A stretch of DNA of 64,000 bases, from contig DASREE010000035.1 of assembly GCA_035652235.1 (NCBI GenBank), forward strand, positions 34,731 through 98,730, read 5' to 3'. Under the pieces are notes generated by a model. The model had not been told where the DNA came from. It saw only the letters and a list, made by a program, of their open reading frames with translations, and ran no database searches. A program made the position numbers and the translations under genes. Each line of letters opens with the position of its first letter. The first letter of the stretch is position 1. This DNA comes from PALSA-612 sp035652235. Its GTDB lineage: Bacteria; Actinomycetota; Thermoleophilia; Gaiellales; Gaiellaceae. Shown piece by piece: positions 59,183 to 64,000 of the stretch.

Positions 59183-59832
59183 GGCGACGGGTGGGCGAGG
59201 CTGTGGGAGGCGAGGCTGAGCAGCTGGCTGAGGCTGCCCGGAAGGTGGAGCCCGAGCCCGACGACGAGAACGAGGCAGGCGAGCATCGGCGCGACCATCC
59301 GGCGGCTGGTCTCGCCGCCGGGCGCGCCGGCCGGCCGGGAGAGCACCATCTTGCCGGCGTGCCAGATGACGCCGAGGAAGGCGAGGTTGACGAGGACGAT
59401 CAGCGCTGCGACCCAGCCGTACGCGGGCCGGTCGAGCCCGCCGGCGACGATCTGGAACTCGCTCCGAAACACGCCCGAGAGCGGAACCCCCGACAGCGCG
59501 AGCGCCGCCGCCAGGAACACCGGGCAGTGCGGCACGTAGGTCGTCTCGAGCGCGCCGGTGCCGGCTGCGTACAGGAGGATGACGCCGACGAGGGCGATGC
59601 CCAGCCCGGCCGAGAACGAGAGGTACGGCGCCGCGCGGAAGACAGGCCCGGCTCCGGACGGCCGGACCGTCTCCTTCGAGGGCAGCTTCGCGATGTCGTG
59701 GTGGGGCTGTAGCGGACGCGGCCCGCGGCGCTGCTGGACGATCGCCTCCGCTCGGGCGATCGCCCCGGTAACGAGCGGTCCGAGCAGGAGCACGACGCCG
59801 ACTTGAAAGAACTGAACCTCGAGTGTCGGCAT
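59179..59832 (-). CDS. Chimeric HyfC-HyfF-like membrane protein with internal deletions
   Basis: The 217-aa protein stitches together pieces of two subunits that are complete in the left operon. Residues 1-74 match the N-terminus of the NuoH-like protein (QQRRGPRPLQPHHDIAKLP). Residues 75-93 match HyfF-like residues about 165-184 (LYAAGTG). Residues 102-217 match HyfF-like residues about 372-488 (FLAAALALSGVPLSGVFRSE). All junctions stay in frame. The HyfE part and most channel helices are lost. It is the first gene behind fluoride riboswitch 2; function is doubtful. Confidence 0.82.
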   Translation of the reverse strand: MPTLEVQFFQVGVVLLLGPLVTGAIARAEAIVQQRRGPRPLQPHHDIAKLPSKETVRPSGAGPVFRAAPYLSFSAGLGIALVGVILLYAAGTGALETTYVPHCPVFLAAALALSGVPLSGVFRSEFQIVAGGLDRPAYGWVAALIVLVNLAFLGVIWHAGKMVLSRPAGAPGGETSRRMVAPMLACLVLVVGLGLHLPGSLSQLLSLASHSLAHPSP

Positions 59833-59861
59833 CCTCCCCAGCGACTCCTTTCGCGACGGCG

Positions 59862-59926
59862 GGTAGAAGCCATCAGCCGGGGCGGCCGTTCGGGAGGCCG
59901 AGCCTCCCGCCAGAGCTTCATCTGGC
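59862..59926 (-). ncRNA. Fluoride riboswitch (crcB motif), copy 2
   Basis: Minus strand: P1 GCCAG/CTGGC around AGATGAAGCTC, an inserted GGGAGGC/GCCTCCC hairpin, GAACGGCC, P3, and CGGCTGATGGCTTCTACC. The pseudoknot GAAGC/GCTTC is fully paired. Architecture and inserted hairpin are shared with copy 1 at 55591. It lies 30 nt upstream of the chimeric membrane gene and starts 9 nt after a TAGCCT box. Confidence 0.9.
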
Positions 59927-59935
59927 TCGGCCGGG

Positions 59936-59941
59936 AGGCTA
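59936..59941 (-). promoter_or_regulatory. -10 box of the right-hand Ehr-like operon
   Basis: Minus-strand TAGCCT ends 9 nt before the fluoride aptamer. Confidence 0.5.
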
Positions 59942-59962
59942 TCATCACCGCCCGCGACAGCC

Positions 59963-59997
59963 CCGCACGTGCGGCCCTGCTCGCGCGCCGAGCAGGG
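59963..59997 (+). promoter_or_regulatory. Two adjacent palindromes between divergent fluoride-riboswitch promoters
   Basis: CCGCACGTGCGG (59963-59974) is a perfect 12-bp palindrome. Directly after it CCCTGCTCG and CGAGCAGGG (59975-59997) form a 9-bp inverted repeat. They lie midway between the two divergent promoters and could be an operator shared by both. Confidence 0.5.
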
Positions 59998-60023
59998 AGC
60001 TCGGCGGCGCGGCCGCCGGCGCA

Positions 60024-60029
60024 TATACT
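60024..60029 (+). promoter_or_regulatory. -10 box of the ppa operon
   Basis: TATACT ends 6 nt before the first base of fluoride riboswitch 3. Confidence 0.6.
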
Positions 60030-60035
60030 CGCCGC

Positions 60036-60090
60036 GGCGATGAAGCCCGCCTCGAACCGCGCCGCGGCAGGCGCTGATGGCTTCTGCCAC
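60036..60090 (+). ncRNA. Fluoride riboswitch (crcB motif), copy 3
   Basis: P1 GGCG/CGCC encloses ATGAAGCC; CGAACC leads into P3 (GCGCC/GGCGC); the 3' part is GCTGATGGCTTCTGCC. The pseudoknot GAAGCC/GGCTTC pairs perfectly. It lacks the extra hairpin of copies 1 and 2 and is closest to the Thermotoga aptamer. It leads a family I pyrophosphatase gene, a fluoride-sensitive enzyme. The ATG at 60077 inside it is part of the aptamer, not a start codon. Confidence 0.92.
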
Positions 60091-60118
60091 GTGGAGACGA
60101 GGACGGAGGAGGGCCGCG

Positions 60119-60625
60119 GTGGAGCTCATCTGCTTCGTGGAAGTGCCGAAGGGAAGCCGGAACAAGTACGAGTGGGACGCCCAGCGCGGTGCGCTCAGGC
60201 TCGATCGTCACCTGTTCTCCTCGGTCGTCTTCCCGGCCGACTACGGCTTCCTCGAGGAGACCCTCGTCGACCGGAGCAGGCGCCATCGCGACTTCGACGA
60301 CCAGCTGGACGCGCTCGTCCTCGTCAGCGAGCCCACCTTCCCCGGCTGCCGGATCGACGTGCGGCCGATCGGGATCTTCCAGATGCGCGACGAGGCGGGC
60401 GTCGACGACAAGGTCCTGTGCGTCCCCCTCCACGACCCCGAGTGGCGCGACGTGTACGAGCTCGAGGACGTCTCCACCCGGATCCGCGACGAGATCGCCC
60501 ACTTCTTCTCGATCTATAAGGAGCTCGAGCCGGAGCGGCTGACGGCGATCGAGGGCTGGGCGGGCCGCGACGTCGCCGAGCGGGAGGTCGAGGAGGCTCG
60601 GGCCCGCTTCGCCGCCCGGCAGTAG
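60119..60625 (+). CDS. ppa: Soluble inorganic pyrophosphatase (family I)
   Basis: The 168-aa enzyme hydrolyses PPi, pulling biosynthetic reactions forward. Family I motifs: ICFVEVPKGSRNKYEWD, FPADYGFLEETL, DDQLDALVLV (metal Asp cluster) and DDKVLCVPLHDP. GTG 60119 follows GGAGGAGG by 6 nt; an upstream ATG in the riboswitch is rejected. Family I pyrophosphatases are classical fluoride targets, so raising the enzyme when fluoride is present makes sense. First of a three-gene operon. Confidence 0.95.
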   Translation: MELICFVEVPKGSRNKYEWDAQRGALRLDRHLFSSVVFPADYGFLEETLVDRSRRHRDFDDQLDALVLVSEPTFPGCRIDVRPIGIFQMRDEAGVDDKVLCVPLHDPEWRDVYELEDVSTRIRDEIAHFFSIYKELEPERLTAIEGWAGRDVAEREVEEARARFAARQ

Positions 60626-60714
60626 GGCCCCGCCCGCCGTCATGGCCGTTCGTACCGTCTCCGCCTCCCCCGGCAGGCATCCGCTGCTGGCTCGGCGGCC
60701 GCGCGCTCGCTGAC

Positions 60715-61377
60715 GTGGCCGACTTCCTCGCCTACCACCTCGTCGAGGCGCTCTCGCGCAGCGGCTGCGCGCTCTGCCGGGTGGTCGCGGCGGACGAGGG
60801 GCGGTGGATGGAGTCGTTCCGGCGCGAGGGCCGACGTGGTCGCGAGGCCCGGCTCGCCTTCTACGAGGGCGGCGGCTCCTGCCGCAGGCACGCCTGGCTG
60901 CTGCATCGCCTCGCCGCCGCCGCCGGCTCCGGTGCGGCGATCGCGGACGTGTACGGGGCGCTTGCCGTACGCGACCTGCACGTGCTCGACGAGCTGCTCG
61001 CCAGCCGGCGGCGGCCTCGGCTCGGCCGCCGCGCGCCCTGCGCGGCCTGCACCGCCGCCGCCGAAGCGCGGGCGAGGAAGGCATCGTTTCTCCTCGAGCT
61101 GCTCCGGACGGAGACGGCGCGCGTGCGCTACCGGGAGTCCGACGGCCTGTGCTTCGCTCATCTCGTTCGAGTCGTGGAGGAAGCCCGCGAGCAGGACGCG
61201 GAGGTCGTCCGCTTCCTGCTTCGCGACTGGCGCGACCGCCTGACCGAAGTCCGCGCGCAGCTCGAGGAGTTCGACCGGAAGCGCGACGTCCACTACGCCC
61301 ACGAGCCGAAGGGTGCGGAGCAAGATTCGTGGACGGAGGTCATCCGCCGCTATGTGGGCGAGGACATCCCCGCGTGA
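60715..61377 (+). CDS. Cys-pair protein of unknown function (DUF6062-like)
   Basis: The 220-aa helical protein has paired cysteines at C18/C21 (GCALCRVV) and C108/C111 (CAACTAAAE), plus CRRHAWLLH near 56 and LCFAHLVRV near 145. The spacing suggests two Cys2-His-type metal or redox sites. I tentatively associate it with DUF6062 from memory. The stop overlaps the next gene (GTGA). Its place in a fluoride-riboswitch operon is the main clue to its role. Confidence 0.6.
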   Translation: MADFLAYHLVEALSRSGCALCRVVAADEGRWMESFRREGRRGREARLAFYEGGGSCRRHAWLLHRLAAAAGSGAAIADVYGALAVRDLHVLDELLASRRRPRLGRRAPCAACTAAAEARARKASFLLELLRTETARVRYRESDGLCFAHLVRVVEEAREQDAEVVRFLLRDWRDRLTEVRAQLEEFDRKRDVHYAHEPKGAEQDSWTEVIRRYVGEDIPA

Positions 61378-61838
61378 CCGTTCGCGTCGACATCCCCGGC
61401 CGCGGCCTCATCGAGCTCGAGCACCTCGTCCTCGACGTCAACGGCACCCTCACCGACCGAGGCAGCCTGATCGAGGGCATCGCTGGCCGCCTGGAGGCGC
61501 TCAAGGGTCGGCTCGAGCCGACCCTTGTCTCCGCCGACACCTTCGGGACGCTCGACGACATCGGCCGCGAGCTCGCCGTCGCGGTCAGGCGGGTGTCGGC
61601 GGGCGCGGACAAGCTCCGGCTCGTCGAGTCGCTCGGCGCGACCCGGACCGTCGTCATCGGGAACGGGACGAACGATGCGGCTGCGCTTGTGGCAGCGGCG
61701 CTCGGCATCGCCGTGCTCGGGCCGGAGGGAGCGAGCGTCGAGGCGCTTCGCTCCGCCGACATCGTCTGCCGCTCGGCGATCGAGGCGCTCGATCTGCTCC
61801 TCGACCCGCGGGCGCTGGGTGCCACGCTCAGGCGCTAG
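61374..61838 (+). CDS. Soluble HAD protein related to the P-type ATPase phosphorylation domain
   Basis: The 154-aa protein has VLDVNGTLTDRG, where the first Asp is the phosphorylated nucleophile of D-x-x-G-T-L-T, and VIGNGTNDAAALVAAALGIA, the hinge G-D-G-x-N-D equivalent. It resembles the COG4087 soluble P-type ATPase-like phosphatases and has no membrane helices. It overlaps the previous gene. HAD enzymes use an aspartyl phosphate mimicked by metal fluorides, which fits the fluoride-controlled operon. Substrate unknown. Confidence 0.75.
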   Translation: MTVRVDIPGRGLIELEHLVLDVNGTLTDRGSLIEGIAGRLEALKGRLEPTLVSADTFGTLDDIGRELAVAVRRVSAGADKLRLVESLGATRTVVIGNGTNDAAALVAAALGIAVLGPEGASVEALRSADIVCRSAIEALDLLLDPRALGATLRR

Positions 61839-62128
61839 TACACGCGTCCGACCTTTCCCAGCCGAGCTCCGATCTCTCCGAGCCCGGTGGAGGGCTCGGC
61901 TGCACCGCGCAATCGACTCGGGCTGGGCGCACCGATCGGAGTGTGCGCCTCGCCGGTACTGCGCTCTCGCGGACGCGCTCGGAGAGGTCGACGCGCAGCT
62001 GGCCCGCGTGGCTCGAAGCGGCAGCGCATTCTGCTAGAAGTCGACGGCTCGCGCGTGAGCTTCGCAGCCAAGCGCCGGCGGGGCCGACGGGCTCCACCCG
62101 ACGACGCTCGGCGAGCCGGGGAGGTGAC
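61839..62128 (+). other. 290-bp gap with coding-like but unassignable sequence
   Basis: No complete gene is apparent. One frame reads on past the HAD gene and ends at TAG 62035-62037 with RYCALADALGEVDAQLARVA, which looks protein-like but has no own start. It may be a relic. The last 12 bp before 62129 hold the ribosome site GGGGAGG of the MFS gene. No fluoride aptamer or clear -10 box was found. Confidence 0.4.
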
Positions 62129-63400
62129 ATGGCGTACGAGGAGACGGAGCGGGCTCCAGCGGCGTCTCGGCGGGCGTGGCTGACTCGCGGCGTCGGCAGC
62201 GTCGGGCTGGCGAGCTTCTTCAGCGACTTCGGGCACGAGGTCGCGACTTCGGTGCTGCCGAGTTTCGTGACGGTCGTCCTCCGTTCGTCCCCGGGTGCGC
62301 TCGGTCTGATCGAGGGAATCAGCGACGCGCTGACGGGCGTGGCCAAGCTGATCGGCGGTCCGCTCGCCAACGACCCGTCCCGCCGCCTGCGGATGGCCTC
62401 CGGCGGATACCTCATCACGGCGGCCGCGACCGGCACCATCGGTGCGGCGGGCACGGTCTGGCAGGCAGGCCTTGCTCGCGCGGCGGCCTGGCTCGCCCGT
62501 GGCGTTCGCTCCCCCGCGCGCGACGCGATGCTCGCCTCGCTGGCTCGACCCGAAGCCTATGGGCGAGCCTTCGGCCTCGAAAGGGCCGGCGACAACCTCG
62601 GCGCGGTCGCCGGCCCGCTGCTCGCGGCCGGGCTCGTCGCCTGGCTGGGGATACGGCCGGCCCTGTACCTGTCCGCCGTTCCGGGCGTGTTCGCCGCGGT
62701 CGCGATCACCGTCGCCGCCGCCGAGGCGCGGAAGAGCCACAACCCCGAGCCGCGCCGTGCTCGCCTGGAGCTGTCCGGCCTGCGCGAGGCGGGCCTCCTG
62801 CGACCGCTCCTCCCGATCGCGGCGTTCGAGCTCGGGAACATGGCGACGACCCTGTTGATCCTGCGTGCGACGACGCTGCTCCACCACGGCGACCGCACCG
62901 TGGCCACTGCGACCTCGCTTGCCGTTCTGATCTACGCCGGCCACAACCTGTTCGGCTCCTTCGTCGCCTACGGGGGCGGGCACTGGCTCGACCGCGCTGG
63001 CCCGCGAGTCGTGTTCGCGAGCGGCGGCCTGGTCTACATCGCCGCCTACGCGCTCTTCGCGCTTCCGTTCCACTCCGTGCCGCTCCTCGTCGTGGCGTTC
63101 CTGCTCGCCGGCAGCGGTATTGGATTCGCCGAGACCGCAGAATCGGCGCTGGTCGCGCGCCTGCTGCCCGACCGGCTGCGAGGAAGCGGCTTCGGATTGC
63201 TCGGCGGCGTGCAGTCGTTGGGCGACTTCGCCTCCTCGGCCGTGGTCGGCCTGCTGTGGCCGGCGGTCTCACCCACCGTCGCCTTCGCCTACGCCGCCGG
63301 CTGGATGGCGATCTCTGTGGCCGCCGCCGGTGCCCTCACCACTCCGGCTCCGCTGGGACGCTCGGGCACGGATCCCTCGCCTTCGGATCGCGCCCTGTGA
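62129..63400 (+). CDS. Major facilitator superfamily transporter
   Basis: The 423-aa protein has about twelve hydrophobic segments. It has the MFS entry GLASFFSDFGHEVATSVLPS, a motif-A-like region ANDPSRRLRMASGGY, RGVRSPARDAMLASLARPEA, and a second-half repeat YGGGHWLDRAGPRVVF. The substrate is unknown; related proteins are annotated as multidrug or proton-coupled exporters. It lies between two fluoride-controlled units but has no visible aptamer of its own. GGGGAGG precedes ATG 62129 and the stop overlaps the next gene. Confidence 0.82.
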   Translation: MAYEETERAPAASRRAWLTRGVGSVGLASFFSDFGHEVATSVLPSFVTVVLRSSPGALGLIEGISDALTGVAKLIGGPLANDPSRRLRMASGGYLITAAATGTIGAAGTVWQAGLARAAAWLARGVRSPARDAMLASLARPEAYGRAFGLERAGDNLGAVAGPLLAAGLVAWLGIRPALYLSAVPGVFAAVAITVAAAEARKSHNPEPRRARLELSGLREAGLLRPLLPIAAFELGNMATTLLILRATTLLHHGDRTVATATSLAVLIYAGHNLFGSFVAYGGGHWLDRAGPRVVFASGGLVYIAAYALFALPFHSVPLLVVAFLLAGSGIGFAETAESALVARLLPDRLRGSGFGLLGGVQSLGDFASSAVVGLLWPAVSPTVAFAYAAGWMAISVAAAGALTTPAPLGRSGTDPSPSDRAL

Positions 63401-63564
63401 AGGGGAAGAGCGCCAGCGCGATCGTGGCTGCCGGGGCGGGCTGTACCCTTCCGTCGAGCGTCCAGCTCGGGGCAGCGTTCGTTATGGCGGCGGTCGGCGT
63501 CCTTGCCGCAGCGGCGCTGCTCGGGGTGCCCCTGCTGCTCCTGCGCGGGGTACGGGGGAGCTGA
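63397..63564 (+). CDS. Small single-helix membrane peptide
   Basis: The 55-aa product starts at GTG 63397, overlapping the MFS stop by 4 nt (GTGA). It has one long hydrophobic segment (LGAAFVMAAVGVLAAAALLG, then VPLLLL) and a short basic tail. No homologue recognised. Translational coupling suggests a partner of the MFS transporter, though a chance ORF is possible. Confidence 0.45.
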   Translation: MKGKSASAIVAAGAGCTLPSSVQLGAAFVMAAVGVLAAAALLGVPLLLLRGVRGS

Positions 63565-63605
63565 GGCTCCGCAGGCGCGTTCCTCGCGGGCGCCGGCGAC
63601 GGCGC

Positions 63606-63611
63606 TAGGAT
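63606..63611 (+). promoter_or_regulatory. -10 box of the MutS-like gene transcript
   Basis: TAGGAT ends 9 nt before fluoride riboswitch 4. Confidence 0.5.
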
Positions 63612-63620
63612 GTCGTAAGA

Positions 63621-63669
63621 GGCGATGAAGCCCGCCTGAAACCGCCGCCGAGGCTGATGGCTTCTACCG
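63621..63669 (+). ncRNA. Fluoride riboswitch (crcB motif), copy 4
   Basis: P1 GGCG/CGCC encloses ATGAAGCC; TGAAACCGCC leads into a short P3; the 3' segment is GGCTGATGGCTTCTACC. The pseudoknot GAAGCC/GGCTTC is perfect. Of the four copies it is nearest the compact Thermotoga aptamer. The Shine-Dalgarno GGAG starts 2 nt after the aptamer and the GTG of the MutS-like gene 12 nt after it, suggesting translational control. Confidence 0.92.
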
Positions 63670-63680
63670 ACGGAGAACCG

Positions 63681-64000
63681 GTGGAAGCCAAGGCACGCTC
63701 CGCAGGATTCCAGAGCATCCTCTTCGAGCGGCAAGAAGACGGTCGCGACGTCGATCGGCGGCCGGAGCCACCGTTTGTCGCAGACCTCAACCTCGACCAG
63801 GTCCTCGAGTCGATGACGGCAGGTCGGGAAGGCTACGACCTACGGCCCTTCTTCTACGCGCCGCTGCACGACGTCGCCACGGTGCGCTACCGACACGAGA
63901 TCCTGCGCGACCTCGAGAAACCCGCGGTCAGGGAGGCGGTGACGAGCTTCGCCAAGGAGATGGTGCGCATGCGCGAGCACCTCGCCCAGGTCGAGAAGCT
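63681..64000 (+). CDS. MutS-like ATPase family protein, N-terminal part (runs off the right edge)
   Basis: 106 codons are visible from GTG 63681 (preceded by GGAG). The segment SILFERQEDG, EPPFVADLNLDQVLESMTAG, YDLRPFFYAPLHDVATVRYR and HEILRDLE matches the N-terminus of a stand-alone MutS-related family that lacks the mismatch-recognition domain (from memory). The ATPase domain would lie beyond the window. MutS-like genes are, as I recall, among genes reported behind fluoride riboswitches. Confidence 0.7.
   Translation, partial: MEAKARSAGFQSILFERQEDGRDVDRRPEPPFVADLNLDQVLESMTAGREGYDLRPFFYAPLHDVATVRYRHEILRDLEKPAVREAVTSFAKEMVRMREHLAQVEK

Noticed and set aside
55688..59832. Calling the right-hand operon a [NiFe] hydrogenase or formate hydrogenlyase
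   Set aside because: All Ni-binding and N2-cluster cysteines are absent and no formate dehydrogenase or maturation genes are present.
60077..60118. ATG at 60077 as the start of the pyrophosphatase
   Set aside because: It lies inside the conserved GATGGCTTCT segment of the fluoride aptamer; GTG 60119 has a strong ribosome site and starts at the family's N-terminus.
61839..62128. A fifth fluoride riboswitch before the MFS gene
   Set aside because: No GATGAAG...GATGGCTTC pair is present.

Overview
The window is a chromosomal segment of very high G+C (about 70% or more by eye) with dense, short-spaced genes, frequent GTG starts and many 4-nt ATGA/GTGA overlaps. Gene content (LexA-type SOS box at uvrA, K+-independent H+-pyrophosphatase, Rex, vapBC, DUF2520-panC-panB, DUF1844, FmdB zinc ribbon) points to Actinomycetota, most likely class Thermoleophilia (Gaiella/Solirubrobacter-like). 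The phylum is fairly safe; the class is inference. No rRNA, tRNA, CRISPR array, phage or insertion sequence was seen.

Layout. 1-1.07 kb: end of pabB, then pabC. 1.4-13.3 kb: uvrB and uvrA (the latter behind a perfect LexA box) around small membrane and secreted proteins, a flavin-binding PPOX protein, a phosphoesterase and an MprF-like (DUF2156) enzyme. 13.3-17.4 kb: vapBC, a VOC protein, a Yip1-like membrane protein and a DUF2520-panC-panB operon. 17.6-20.3 kb: secreted glycoside-hydrolase-like protein, zinc ribbon, frameshifted LuxR relic, family 4 uracil-DNA glycosylase. 20.4-26.4 kb: t6A-tRNA operon tsaE-tsaB-rimI-(propeller)-tsaD followed by a subtilase. 26.5-34.9 kb: glutamate dehydrogenase, glutaredoxin-like protein, Rex, glycosyltransferase, YbdK-type ligase, DUF1844, MTA-phosphorylase-like enzyme, hppA. 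35-40.2 kb: two permease-USP fusions and two TrkA/RCK proteins, probably potassium transport. 40.4-43.2 kb: secreted beta-propeller and small genes. 43.2-46.2 kb: cobalamin riboswitch and btuFCD-like operon. 46.4-50.4 kb: CinA-like, flippase-like, UvrD/PcrA helicase.

50.4-64 kb is the most remarkable part, a fluoride-responsive locus. Four fluoride (crcB-type) riboswitches lie within 8.1 kb. Two face left and head operons encoding complex-I/group-4-hydrogenase-like subunits plus universal stress proteins. Two face right, heading an operon with soluble inorganic pyrophosphatase, a Cys-pair protein and a HAD phosphatase, and a MutS-like ATPase that runs off the right edge; an MFS transporter sits between them. 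The hydrogenase-like large subunit lacks all four Ni-binding cysteines and the small subunit all four N2-cluster cysteines, so the complex is hydrogenase-related (Ehr-like), not a formate hydrogenlyase. The two membrane operons look like a duplication with complementary losses: copy 1 keeps the full membrane arm but no catalytic subunits; copy 2 keeps the catalytic subunits but has in-frame-deleted membrane subunits.

A window-wide pattern is a TANNNT box ending 6-9 nt before the start codon of about two dozen genes, usually without a Shine-Dalgarno. This implies widespread leaderless transcription. In four cases the previous gene's stop codon forms the first three bases of the box.
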